Part shown: in pieces, positions 8,022-16,072 of the stretch | Layout: the number at the start of each line of letters is the position of its first letter | Position numbering within the stretch: position 1 is the first letter of the stretch | From: Pseudomonadota bacterium | Lineage (GTDB): Bacteria > Pseudomonadota > Gammaproteobacteria > Burkholderiales > Ferrovaceae | Reading direction: 5' to 3' | Length of the DNA stretch: 64,000 nt | Assembly (NCBI GenBank): GCA_021805725.1 | Contig: JAJZEH010000037.1 | Location: 300,101 to 364,100 of the forward strand | Translations under genes and position numbers: made by a program | The notes under the pieces: generated by a model | Told to the model about the DNA's origin: nothing | The model's input: the letters and a program-made list of their open reading frames with translations, nothing else | Database searches by the model: none

Positions 8022-8876
8022 ATGACCCAACAAGACAAAATAATTGAAAGCAAGGGCAGCAATCTGGTGCGACGCAATTTTTTCCTGCGGATGCTGGGCA
8101 TTGGTACCGCTTGCGCAGGAGCATGGGTGGGCTCTGGAAACCTGAGGGCAAATGCACAAAGCGCCGAAGTTGCCGCAGCACCTTCCCCAAAAATTCCGGA
8201 TTACGACTGGAACAAGCACAAGTGGGCTTTTGGCGTGGATGCTACCCGCTGCATTGGCTGTTTGCGTTGCGTGGAAGCCTGCAAGGCAGAAAACGGTGTG
8301 ACGCAGGACGCGCATCATTTCCGTACCTGGGTTGAGCGCTATGTGTATCTGGAAGGCGAGGATCGGGCGCACGTGGATAGCCAGAGCGATGCGCAGAACA
8401 TTGCCGCGTCTGGGTCCGAGAAGGAATTTCGCTTTGACAATCGTTACAGGGATGCCAAGGTTGAAAAGGCCTTTTTTGTGCCCAAGTTGTGCAACCACTG
8501 CACCCATCCTGCGTGCGTTCAGGTCTGCCCGACCGGGGCTACGTATCAAACCAAGGATGGTGTGGTGCTGATCGACCACTCCTACTGCATCGGCTGCCAG
8601 TACTGCGTGCAAGCCTGCCCCTACGGCGTGCGCGAATTCAACCATGTGATGGGCGTAACCGACAAATGCACCTGGTGTTACCACCGCATCACCAAGGGGC
8701 TGCAGCCCGCATGCGTGGAAGTTTGTCCCGTTGAGGCGCGGGTTTTTGGCGACCGCAACGACCCACAAAGCCCGATCAGCAAGTTTCTGCGCAATAACCG
8801 CGTCTCCGTTCTGAAGCCCGAAACGGGCAATGCGCCCAACGTGTTCTATGTGGGCATCGACAAGGAGGTTTCCTAA
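8022..8876 (+). CDS. Tat-exported four-cluster ferredoxin subunit (NrfC/HybA/ActB2-like)
   Basis: Electron-wire subunit carrying four [4Fe-4S] clusters, 284 residues. A twin-arginine signal (LVRRNFFLRML, Arg17-Arg18) followed by a hydrophobic stretch shows folded export to the periplasmic side. Cysteine groups: CIGCLRCVEAC from residue 77, CNHC..CVQVCP, CIGCQYCVQACP and CTWC..CVEVCP. An extra loop of about 40 residues separates groups one and two. Such subunits normally connect a molybdopterin catalytic subunit to an NrfD-type membrane protein; here the partner gene before it is a hexahaem cytochrome instead. The stop codon directly abuts the ATG of the NrfD-type gene, so translation is probably coupled. 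Confidence 0.92.
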   Translation: MTQQDKIIESKGSNLVRRNFFLRMLGIGTACAGAWVGSGNLRANAQSAEVAAAPSPKIPDYDWNKHKWAFGVDATRCIGCLRCVEACKAENGVTQDAHHFRTWVERYVYLEGEDRAHVDSQSDAQNIAASGSEKEFRFDNRYRDAKVEKAFFVPKLCNHCTHPACVQVCPTGATYQTKDGVVLIDHSYCIGCQYCVQACPYGVREFNHVMGVTDKCTWCYHRITKGLQPACVEVCPVEARVFGDRNDPQSPISKFLRNNRVSVLKPETGNAPNVFYVGIDKEVS

Positions 8877-10046
8877 ATGATAGGCACCATGGCACACGCT
8901 GCACCCTACGTTGGTTACGTCTATCCCAACGAAACCGACATTCCGTGGAGTGTACTGATCGTTATCTATCCCTACATCACCGGCCTCGTAGCCGGTGCCT
9001 TCATCGTATCCAGTCTCTACCACGTTTTTGGCATGGTGCAATACAAGCCTGTGGCACGCTTTGCATTGCTGACGGCCGTTAGCTTCATGTTCTTTGTGCC
9101 CACTCCGCTTTTGCTCCATCTGGGTAATCCGCAGCGAGCTTTCAACGCTGTGCTCACGCCGCACTGGACTTCGGCCATGGCTGCATTCAGCTATGTGGCC
9201 GGATTTTATATCTGCCTGCTATTGCTGGAGATATGGTTTGCCTTCAGGGCCGACATCGTGGCGCTATCGAAAACGACCCGAGGGCCACTGGGCACCGTCT
9301 ATCGTCTGATGACACTGGGTTCGGACGACGTCTCGCCGCATGCGCTTGCCCTGGATCACAAATTTGCTACCGTGCTTGCCATGATCGGCATTCCTGCTGC
9401 TGGCGGATTACACGGCTACGTGGGTTTTCTGTTCGGTTCTGTCAAGGCACGCGAGTGGTGGTCTTCTGATCTGATGCCCATCATTTTCCTGTTGTCTGCC
9501 ATCGTTTCCGGCATTGGTCTGCTTATTGTGTTGTATGTCGCATATTCCCGCGTTCGCAAAGTGCCCGTGGATGATGCATGCATGAAGGGGCTTGCGCGCA
9601 CCATGTGGGCTTTCCTGCTGGTGGTGCTGGTGATCGAAGGACTGGAACTGCTGGAGATGTTTTACAAAAGGCTGGAGGGCATCGACATGGTGCAGCGCCT
9701 GATCGAAGGACCCATTCGATACGGCATGATGATTCAATGGGGCGGCTCTCTCATCGTACTGGCGATTTTAAGCGTACTGATCATCTTCAAGGTTGATGGA
9801 AAGGCTTTGGTTAGAGGCATGGTGGTTTCTGGCGTCGCGATGATGATTGCCGTTCTGGCCATGCGATGGAATGTGGTGATTGGTGGGCAGGAGCTATCCA
9901 AAACCATGAAGGGGCTGTTGGTGTATTACCCGGAAATCGTGAGCCATGAGGGCCTGCTGGCTGTGGCCATCGTGTTCACCTGTCCGTTTGTTGTCCTGTG
10001 GTTGATCACGCGCTTTCTATCACCATGGGAACCTGAACCCAGTTAA
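8877..10046 (+). CDS. NrfD/PsrC-family membrane subunit
   Basis: Integral membrane quinone-interacting subunit of complex iron-sulfur molybdoenzyme-type complexes, 389 residues with about nine or ten hydrophobic segments. Family traits include PWSVLIVIYPYITGLVAGAF in helix 1 and the TPLLLHLGNPQR turn after helix 2, and the later GLHGYVGFLFG. It starts on the base after the ferredoxin stop and is followed 11 bases later by a monohaem lipoprotein gene. Proteins of this family exchange electrons between the quinone pool and the ferredoxin subunit and in some complexes (ACIII) pump protons. Direction of electron flow here cannot be told from sequence. Confidence 0.9.
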   Translation: MIGTMAHAAPYVGYVYPNETDIPWSVLIVIYPYITGLVAGAFIVSSLYHVFGMVQYKPVARFALLTAVSFMFFVPTPLLLHLGNPQRAFNAVLTPHWTSAMAAFSYVAGFYICLLLLEIWFAFRADIVALSKTTRGPLGTVYRLMTLGSDDVSPHALALDHKFATVLAMIGIPAAGGLHGYVGFLFGSVKAREWWSSDLMPIIFLLSAIVSGIGLLIVLYVAYSRVRKVPVDDACMKGLARTMWAFLLVVLVIEGLELLEMFYKRLEGIDMVQRLIEGPIRYGMMIQWGGSLIVLAILSVLIIFKVDGKALVRGMVVSGVAMMIAVLAMRWNVVIGGQELSKTMKGLLVYYPEIVSHEGLLAVAIVFTCPFVVLWLITRFLSPWEPEPS

Positions 10047-10057
10047 GGAGGTTCATC

Positions 10058-10435
10058 ATGAAAAAAGTCTGCGTTTTGTCCGCAATTGCAACTTCCCTGG
10101 CTACTGCTTTACTGTCCGGCTGTGGACAGCATGAAGTTAGCTACCAGAAGGAAGTCCTCCCCATTCTCAAGGCTAACTGCTTTGAGTGCCATACTCCGGG
10201 AGGCATTGGGTATGAAAAAAGCAAACTCGATATGAGCACTTACGACACCCTGATGAAAGGGACGCAGTTTGGCCCCGTAGTCAAACCGAATGACAGTTTG
10301 ACCAGCGTGCTGGTGATGCTGATCGAAAACCGTGCTGACAGTTCCATTCACATGCCGTATCAACGCAATCTCATGTCGCAGCCGAACATCGACACGATCA
10401 AGACCTGGGTGGCTCAGGGCGCCAAAAACAATTGA
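10058..10435 (+). CDS. Monohaem cytochrome c lipoprotein (PSCyt1-like)
   Basis: Small lipid-anchored periplasmic cytochrome, 125 residues. Signal peptide with lipobox ALLSGC (Cys22), then one haem site CFECH near residue 41. The text around it (VLPILKANCFECH, SKLDMSTYDTLMKG, GPVVKPNDS) fits the planctomycete-type cytochrome c (PSCyt1) pattern, though this organism is not a planctomycete. An excellent AAGGAGG precedes the ATG. It lies directly after the NrfD-type gene, so it may serve as the electron acceptor or donor of the complex, much as ActE does in alternative complex III. That role is inference. Confidence 0.85.
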   Translation: MKKVCVLSAIATSLATALLSGCGQHEVSYQKEVLPILKANCFECHTPGGIGYEKSKLDMSTYDTLMKGTQFGPVVKPNDSLTSVLVMLIENRADSSIHMPYQRNLMSQPNIDTIKTWVAQGAKNN

Positions 10436-10484
10436 CCTGAAATCCCAAACTGAGTCACGGCGTCAGGGCCATCCAAGAGTCCAA

Positions 10485-11201
10485 ATGCTGAACTGTTACT
10501 GCAAAAACGAGGATTGCGTCCTGTGTGGTGCCCATTTCTTCAACGGTGAAGACGGCGCATCCCAGGTATGCGACGTGCGCGGTCTGCTTAGCCGAAGACG
10601 GTATTCAGCAGGGGAGACGGTGTTTCGTGAGGGCGCGCCTTGCACGCAGCTGATGGTCCTGCGCGCCGGACAGCTCAAACTGACCACGATGCCGCTGGCG
10701 GGACGTGAACAGATTTTGGGTCTGCTCGTGGCCGGCCAGCTCGTGGGTTTTGAAACATCGGATGCCACCTATCCCTATACCGCCACTGCACTGACGCCCG
10801 TGGACGTCTGCTGCATTTCCCATAAGAACATGTTGCTTGTCCTGGAAGAAAACCCCTCCGTAGCACTGCGGGTCATTCAGCGCTTTCGCGATGAACTGGT
10901 TCAGGCGCAGATCATGATTCGCAATCTCGGCATCAAGCCGGCGCATGCGCGGGTGGCTTCCTTCATCCTGTCCCTGGTGCCCGTCGGTTCGGATGCCGCA
11001 GATCCCTTTCCCTTGGTGCTATCGCGGCTTGAGATCGCGGAGTTGCTGGGGTTGAGCGAAGAAACCGTGAGCCGGGTATTTGCCGAGTTCAGGCGCAACG
11101 GCCTGATTGAGGCACCGCATGGAGAGGTGCGCCTGCTCGATGTGCGCCGTGTCAAACGCCTGGCAGGCATGGGAGCGGGCGAAACATGGGACGGCATCTG
11201 A
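10485..11201 (+). CDS. CRP/FNR-family regulator, probably oxygen or redox responsive
   Basis: Transcription factor of 238 residues: cyclic-nucleotide-like sensor domain at about 30-150 and HTH near 190-215 (LSRLEIAELLGLSEETVSR). The recognition helix has E-x-x-S-R, the FNR residues that read TTGAT half-sites. The N-terminus is Cys-rich (positions 4, 6, 11, 14 and 29), with a further pair at 109-110, so an iron-sulfur cluster is possible, but the spacing is not the C-x2-C-x5-C of E. coli FNR. I chose ATG 10485, with AAGAG upstream, since earlier codons overlap the cytochrome gene. It closes the cytochrome cluster, which has a matching FNR-like box in front. Confidence 0.85.
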   Translation: MLNCYCKNEDCVLCGAHFFNGEDGASQVCDVRGLLSRRRYSAGETVFREGAPCTQLMVLRAGQLKLTTMPLAGREQILGLLVAGQLVGFETSDATYPYTATALTPVDVCCISHKNMLLVLEENPSVALRVIQRFRDELVQAQIMIRNLGIKPAHARVASFILSLVPVGSDAADPFPLVLSRLEIAELLGLSEETVSRVFAEFRRNGLIEAPHGEVRLLDVRRVKRLAGMGAGETWDGI

Positions 11202-11219
11202 TCTGATAGAATTCGGGGC

Positions 11220-11594
11220 ATGATCCGTCCCCAGTCATTTCGTCGCATGACCCGCCTGCTGCTGCTGTGCATGCTATTCCAGGCTTTTTTGGCCTCCGGG
11301 GCCTTCGCGCGTATGGTTCAGGGAGCGGGTCCGCATAGGGTCCAGATATGTTCTGCCTCAGGGCTTCAGTGGGTGGATCTGGACAGCACCTCGCCTGGGA
11401 CCGGAACCTCCTCATCGCACCACGACCATTGCGCCTTATGTGGTTGTCTTGCCATGGACTTGCCTTCCATGGAAGTCCGGTTTTCAGCAAACCCGGACCA
11501 CGATACCCTGTTCATCGCCACACGTCAGCGCGCCCAGTGTGAGCATGAGGTAAATCTTCTTCCCCTTTCACGAGCCCCTCCAGAAGCCCTTTGA
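11220..11594 (+). CDS. DUF2946-type small exported protein
   Basis: 124 residues with an N-terminal signal peptide or anchor (about residues 8-31: MTRLLLLCMLFQAFLASGAF). The middle has the histidine-cysteine motif HHDHCALCGC, characteristic of the DUF2946 family, whose members are frequently found in copper-handling loci; metal binding is the usual suggestion but is not established. It begins 18 bases after the FNR-type gene and is followed by a Cys-rich barrel protein, a TlpA-like thioredoxin and a PCuAC chaperone, which supports a copper context. The weak ribosome binding site makes the start a little uncertain. Confidence 0.7.
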   Translation: MIRPQSFRRMTRLLLLCMLFQAFLASGAFARMVQGAGPHRVQICSASGLQWVDLDSTSPGTGTSSSHHDHCALCGCLAMDLPSMEVRFSANPDHDTLFIATRQRAQCEHEVNLLPLSRAPPEAL

Positions 11595-11659
11595 GCACCG
11601 TATCAGGGTTGTTTGTGGAACAAACAGCCCACGAGTATTCAAAGAGATGGGGGCATATC

Positions 11660-12601
11660 ATGCAAAACAAGTATCGCCGGATCTGCGGCGTATTGACGGC
11701 CGTCGTGGCTTTGGCAGTGGGTTTTCAATCCTTGCCCGTCCAGGCATGCGCCTGCGGATGCGGCATGTTCGATGTGGGGATGCCTGGTTTGGGCATGCCT
11801 GCCGCCAACGGTGGCGCGATCAATATTCAGGACACGTTTCTCAACCAGAACAGTGCCATGCAGGGGAGTCACCGGATTCCCCTAGACCAAAGCCCGGACC
11901 AGAGGATCCAGACCAATTTTCTTAATCTCAACGCCCAATACACGTTTAACCATGAATGGGGCATCATGGCCATGGTGCCATACTGGCAAAGAAGCTTCGA
12001 AACCAATGAGAGTTTTGGCAACGGGTTGCCGAATGTGGTTAATCACACAATCCACACCCTGTCTGATGTTCGGGTCATGGGCATGTACACCGGTTTTTCG
12101 CCTGATATGTCCAGCGGCCTGATTTTTGGCCTGAAGTTGCCTACTGGTACCTACACGGCATCCGGCTTTGACCGGGACACCCAACCTGGCACCGGCAGCA
12201 CTGATTTGCTGTTGGGGGGGTACCAGGTGGGACAGGAACGGACTTGGGGATGGTACGCCCAGGCGATGCTTCGCAGTGCAATCGCCACGCGCGACGACTA
12301 CCGCCCCGGCAATAGCCTGCAACTGGTTCTGGGGATGCACTACGATGCCAATGCTTATGTTGAAGACCTGATTCCGCTCCTCCAGCTCAATGCCACGATC
12401 CGCAGCTCGGATTCCGGGATCAACAGCGACCCGCTCAACAGCGGGTCGAAAAGCCTGTATCTCACACCGGGCGCGCTCTACAATCTGACCAAAAATCTTC
12501 AGGCCAACGCGCTGGTGTACCTGCCCCTGATGAGAGATGTCAACGGGATTCAGCTCGTGCCCAACCAGATTGTCAGCGCTGGCTTGACCTACAACTTTTA
12601 A
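11660..12601 (+). CDS. Exported Cys-rich beta-barrel-like outer-membrane protein
   Basis: 313 residues. A signal peptide (AVVALAVGFQSLPVQA) is followed by an unusual mature N-terminus CACGCGMFDVG with three closely spaced cysteines, then Gly/Met-rich sequence. The remainder is a series of amphipathic strands alternating with polar loops, ending in an aromatic residue (LTYNF), as in outer-membrane barrels. A transporter or pore role, perhaps for metal, is inferred from the neighbours (DUF2946 before; thioredoxin and copper chaperone after). The ATG at 11660 was chosen because AGAGATGGGG stands in front and the signal peptide begins there; the open frame extends further upstream without a plausible signal. 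Function unknown. Confidence 0.72.
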   Translation: MQNKYRRICGVLTAVVALAVGFQSLPVQACACGCGMFDVGMPGLGMPAANGGAINIQDTFLNQNSAMQGSHRIPLDQSPDQRIQTNFLNLNAQYTFNHEWGIMAMVPYWQRSFETNESFGNGLPNVVNHTIHTLSDVRVMGMYTGFSPDMSSGLIFGLKLPTGTYTASGFDRDTQPGTGSTDLLLGGYQVGQERTWGWYAQAMLRSAIATRDDYRPGNSLQLVLGMHYDANAYVEDLIPLLQLNATIRSSDSGINSDPLNSGSKSLYLTPGALYNLTKNLQANALVYLPLMRDVNGIQLVPNQIVSAGLTYNF

Positions 12602-12612
12602 GGTGTCCTGGG

Positions 12613-13119
12613 ATGAATGGTCTGAAAGGCGTGCGCGCCATAATCCTAATCCTGATGGCGGGACTTTCCTCCACGGTGTGGGCCATTGAAGAGGGTGCAC
12701 CAGCACCCGGATACGAGATCCATTTGATGAATGGACAGACCTTCGCCACCGGCGATGGGTCGGGCAAGGTGGTGATGCTGCATTTCTGGGCGAGCTGGTG
12801 CGTGCCATGCCGTGAAGAAATGCCAGCCATGGAGCGCTACTATCAAGCGCATCACCGCGAGGGGTTGGAACTGATCGCCATCACCATGGACGACCCCGAA
12901 GACCTGCAGAAAGCGCGTGACATCATGAAGGGGTACAGCTTTCCAGGTGCATGGATCCGTGAATCCCGGGTCAAGGGCTATGGGCGGATCTGGCGCATCC
13001 CGCTGACTTTCGTCATCGATCGCAAGGGTGTTCTGCGCCGCGATGCCTGGGATGGCGATGCAGGCCTCGATGAAGCAACCCTCGACAGGGCGATTGCCCC
13101 CTTGTTATCCAACCCATGA
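12613..13119 (+). CDS. TlpA/ResA-like periplasmic thioredoxin
   Basis: 168 residues: signal peptide at about 1-24 and a thioredoxin fold with the active site WCVPC (Cys63, Cys66), followed by REEMPAME, the pattern of TlpA/ResA proteins. These act as periplasmic reductants, keeping cysteines reduced for haem attachment or copper insertion into cytochrome oxidase. It lies 11 bases after the barrel protein and 19 bases before the PCuAC chaperone. TlpA and PCuAC are known to cooperate in building the CuA centre in rhizobia, which is the likeliest role here, or it may reduce the Cys-rich N-terminus of the preceding protein. Confidence 0.88.
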   Translation: MNGLKGVRAIILILMAGLSSTVWAIEEGAPAPGYEIHLMNGQTFATGDGSGKVVMLHFWASWCVPCREEMPAMERYYQAHHREGLELIAITMDDPEDLQKARDIMKGYSFPGAWIRESRVKGYGRIWRIPLTFVIDRKGVLRRDAWDGDAGLDEATLDRAIAPLLSNP

Positions 13120-13138
13120 TCACGACAGGAGAGATTTC

Positions 13139-13636
13139 ATGAAGCAATGTTCCGTAACGCATGGCGTGGCGCTGCTGTTGTGCTGGGCCGGTTTTGTCGC
13201 GGCGCATGCCGAGCCGGTGCGACAGGAAGCGCTGGTGATTGATGGCGTTTACGCGCGTGCCACGGTCCCCGGGCAGGAGGTGGGGGCTGCCTACCTGACC
13301 ATCGACAATACCGGGGCTGTCCCTGACCGTCTGTTGTCGGCCTCAAGTCCCGTAGCTCGCAGGGTGGCCCTGCATAGCAGTCAGATGGAGCAGGGCATGT
13401 CCCGCATGCGCCACGAAACGAGTCTGGAGGTTCCAGCCCATGGCCGCATCGAACTGAAACCGGGCGGGCTGCACTTGATGCTGGAGAATTTGAAGAAACC
13501 GTTGCGGGAGGGCGAGACGCTTTCCCTGAAGCTGAAATTCGAACGCTCCGGCGAGATTGAAGTGGCACTCCCCATCAAGCCTGTCACGCCCGAAGACGGG
13601 GTGGGTGCGATGATGCACCACGACATGATGCACTAG
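13139..13636 (+). CDS. PCuAC-type periplasmic copper chaperone
   Basis: 165 residues with a signal peptide (cleavage near AAHA). The family copper motif H-x10-M-x21-H-x-M is present exactly: His79, Met90, His112, Met114. The C-terminus is a Met/His tail (MMHHDMMH), an additional possible copper-binding site. PCuAC proteins deliver Cu(I) to the CuA centre or to cbb3 oxidase. AGGAGAG precedes ATG 13139; upstream in-frame ATGs lie within the previous gene and lack a signal. The stop shares a CTAG palindrome with the stop of the convergent gene, so the two genes overlap by four bases. Confidence 0.92.
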   Translation: MKQCSVTHGVALLLCWAGFVAAHAEPVRQEALVIDGVYARATVPGQEVGAAYLTIDNTGAVPDRLLSASSPVARRVALHSSQMEQGMSRMRHETSLEVPAHGRIELKPGGLHLMLENLKKPLREGETLSLKLKFERSGEIEVALPIKPVTPEDGVGAMMHHDMMH

Positions 13637-14454
13637 GAAAAAAGCGCCCTGATCTGTCTTGCCTGGGCCAGCGGGCGTCCCAGGCGGATTGCGTTTTCTG
13701 CCGCAATCGCCACCAACTGGTCATTACCCCGGGCCAGGCTGCCATCGGGCAGATGCAGATTGTTTTCAAACCCCGTTCGCGCATGTCCTGACAGCGCTGT
13801 GGCGGCGGTGAGGCAGGCGCTTTCACGCGTACCGAATGCGCAAACAGCCCAGGGTGCAGGATTTGAGAGCGTTTGCAGGAAAGGCAACAGGTCGCGCGGG
13901 TCGCTTTGTTGTTCGGCGCTATAGCGGCCCAGCACAAACAGCAAAAAGTCCCGCGCGGGAGGTAATACTCCGCGCTGGCGCAATGCCTGATAGCGCCCCA
14001 GCTCATCAGCCGAATACAGGATGAACTGCGTCATGATGCCTTCCTGATGCAGCCATTCAAAGAAAGGCGCGGCAACGGCTTCGGATGCCGCGTCTGGCAC
14101 GAGTTCGCGAATGGCGACGGAAACCGCTTCGGGACGAACTTCCCGTATCACGGCCATCTGCACATCGGGCGTGTAGAGGCGGGCGGCCTCCGAGGTGATC
14201 TGGATGACGAGTTCGTCACCCACGGCCTTGCGAATGGCCGCCGTTGCCTCACGGTAAGCTGTGGCATCCAGCAGATGGCGGCCGGCAGCGTCACGCACGT
14301 GCAGGTGGATCATACTGGCACCGGCCCTCAGGCAGGATTTCGCCGTCTCTCCCAGTTCGGCTGCGCTCAAGGGCACCCGCGGGTGATCCTGGTGGGTTTT
14401 ATACGCACCGTTGGGGGCAACGGTCAGGATCAGCGGTTCCCAGGCGGTGGTCAT
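13633..14454 (-). CDS. BKACE-family beta-keto acid cleavage enzyme (DUF849)
   Basis: Zn-dependent enzyme condensing a beta-keto acid with acetyl-CoA to give acetoacetate and a new acyl-CoA. 273 residues. Zinc ligands His50 and His52 (HLHVRD) and Glu230 (GFENN) are present, as is Arg226, the residue numbers coinciding closely with the founding member Kce (3-keto-5-aminohexanoate cleavage enzyme). Near the N-terminus, where Kce has GAET with the Glu that recognises the substrate amino group, this protein has GAYK, so the substrate is probably not 3-keto-5-aminohexanoate. It is the last gene of a minus-strand run after an ABC importer, three bases downstream of the ATPase gene. Confidence 0.88.
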   Translation of the reverse strand: MTTAWEPLILTVAPNGAYKTHQDHPRVPLSAAELGETAKSCLRAGASMIHLHVRDAAGRHLLDATAYREATAAIRKAVGDELVIQITSEAARLYTPDVQMAVIREVRPEAVSVAIRELVPDAASEAVAAPFFEWLHQEGIMTQFILYSADELGRYQALRQRGVLPPARDFLLFVLGRYSAEQQSDPRDLLPFLQTLSNPAPWAVCAFGTRESACLTAATALSGHARTGFENNLHLPDGSLARGNDQLVAIAAENAIRLGRPLAQARQIRALFS

Positions 14455-14457
14455 GGC

Positions 14458-15252
14458 TCAGTCCGTGGTCAGGGCGCGCCGTTCGGCATCTTCGTGACGC
14501 GCCTGCTCGGAGGATACGAGCTCGGACAGTTCACGCTTGAGCGCATTGAATTCAGGGGAGGCCGAGTCGCGCGGGCGCGGCAGGGTGACGCGAATGTCCC
14601 GTTTGATCGTGCCTGGGCGATAGGTCATGACCACGATGCGGTCTGCCAGGAAAATGGACTCTTCGATGCTATGTGTCACGAACAGCACTGTCTTGCCCAG
14701 TTCCGACCAGATCCGTAGCAGTTCGTCCTGCAGCGAGCGGCGCGTCAGGGCATCGAGTGCGCCGAAGGGTTCATCCATCAACAGGATGGGTGAATCCAGC
14801 GCGAGAATCCGGGCAATGGCCACACGCTGGCGCATGCCTCCGGAAAGGTCTCTGGGGAAGCGCTCGCCAAACTCGAACAGCTTCAGCAACTTCAACAGTG
14901 CATTGACCCGGTTGCGGACGTCGGCCTTTGCCAGCCCCTTGATTTCAAGTCCAAACCCCACGTTCTGAGCCACGGTCATCCAGGGGAAAAGCGCATATTC
15001 CTGGAACACCATGCCTCGATCGGGTCCGGGCTGGGTTACGGCCTGACCGTTGACCTTGATTACGCCCTGGGTGGGCAGTGAAAACCCAGCAACGGCGTTG
15101 AGTAACGTGGATTTGCCGCAGCCAGATGGGCCCAGCAGGCAGACAAATTCACCCTTTTTGATTTCAAGGTGGATGTCTTGAAGGGCGACCACGGCGCCAT
15201 GGGGGGTCGGGAAAGTTTTATCGACGCCGGATATGACGATGTTCGTATCCAT
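14458..15252 (-). CDS. ABC importer ATPase (TauB/SsuB/NrtD type)
   Basis: Nucleotide-binding subunit of a nitrate/sulfonate/taurine-family importer, 264 residues. Walker A GPSGCGKST, Q-loop region GMVFQEYALFPW, signature LSGGMRQRV, Walker B ILLMDEPFGALD and H-loop VTHSIEE are all intact. The C-terminal tail (residues 225-264) is charged and ends in Glu/Arg-rich sequence. It lies four bases after the permease gene and three before the BKACE gene, so the operon order is binding protein, permease, ATPase, enzyme. The substrate could be an aliphatic sulfonate, a pyrimidine precursor or another small anion; sequence alone does not tell. Confidence 0.93.
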   Translation of the reverse strand: MDTNIVISGVDKTFPTPHGAVVALQDIHLEIKKGEFVCLLGPSGCGKSTLLNAVAGFSLPTQGVIKVNGQAVTQPGPDRGMVFQEYALFPWMTVAQNVGFGLEIKGLAKADVRNRVNALLKLLKLFEFGERFPRDLSGGMRQRVAIARILALDSPILLMDEPFGALDALTRRSLQDELLRIWSELGKTVLFVTHSIEESIFLADRIVVMTYRPGTIKRDIRVTLPRPRDSASPEFNALKRELSELVSSEQARHEDAERRALTTD

Positions 15253-15256
15253 GGGG

Positions 15257-16072
15257 TCAGTGCTCCAGCCCGCGGTGCCACCGCAGCAGATGATTGTTGA
15301 GCAGGCTCATGGCTTGATCAATGGCCAATCCGATGAGACCGATGGACAGCATGCCGGCAATGATCTTGTCGGACCAGAAATATTCGCGGGCTTCAAGAAT
15401 GCGAAAGCCCAGGCCGTTGTTGACGGCGATCATCTCGGCCACGATGACCACGATGAATGCAGTGCCAATGCCGATGCGCATTCCGGTCAGGATGTACGGG
15501 GTCGAGGCCGGCAGGATCACGCGCATGAATATGGTGGTCTGAGAGGCGCCAAGATTTCGCGCCGCACGCAGAAAAATACCGTCCACAGCGCGTACGCCGG
15601 CAATGGTGTTCATCAGGACGGGAAAGAAGGCCCCGATGGCAATCAGAAAGATGGCGGGCGGATTACCCAGGCCAAACCAGAGGATGGACAGTGGAATGTA
15701 GGCAATTGGCGGAATGGGTCGCAGGATTTGCAGCAGTGGATTGCAAAGCTGGTAAATCTGGCGGCTCGCTCCCATCATCAGTCCGATGGGCAGTGCCAGC
15801 AGAGTGCCCACCACAAACCCCGCCAGAACCCGATACAGGCTACCCATGGCGTCCTGGATCAGCTCTCCGGAAAGAAGCCAGCTCAGGCGACTGTCCGATT
15901 CGGCATCGTAGGGCTGTTGCGGCGCAAGGTATTCCCACCACTTGATGGCTACGGCATGAGGGGGAGGGAGTACCTTGGCATTGACCCATCCCAACAGGCC
16001 CACGCCCTCCCATAGTGCCAGTATTCCCAGTATCAGCAGAACACCCTTGAAGCGCTGCGACCCTTCCGTCAT
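15257..16072 (-). CDS. ABC importer permease (TauC/SsuC type)
   Basis: Membrane subunit of the same importer, 271 residues with about six hydrophobic segments and the BPD_transp_1 EAA loop (RAARNLGASQTTIFMRVILP), which contacts the ATPase. The N-terminal half contains a short periplasmic insert rich in Pro and Gln (about residues 44-60). Its ATG overlaps the 3' end of the binding-protein gene by four bases and its stop is four bases before the ATPase gene, showing tight translational coupling within the operon. Confidence 0.93.
   Translation of the reverse strand: MTEGSQRFKGVLLILGILALWEGVGLLGWVNAKVLPPPHAVAIKWWEYLAPQQPYDAESDSRLSWLLSGELIQDAMGSLYRVLAGFVVGTLLALPIGLMMGASRQIYQLCNPLLQILRPIPPIAYIPLSILWFGLGNPPAIFLIAIGAFFPVLMNTIAGVRAVDGIFLRAARNLGASQTTIFMRVILPASTPYILTGMRIGIGTAFIVVIVAEMIAVNNGLGFRILEAREYFWSDKIIAGMLSIGLIGLAIDQAMSLLNNHLLRWHRGLEH

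Noticed and set aside
11882..12808. 308-codon open frame on the minus strand opposite the barrel protein and thioredoxin genes
   Set aside because: The plus-strand genes have signal peptides and motifs; the antisense product shows only low-complexity Arg/Pro/His-rich sequence.
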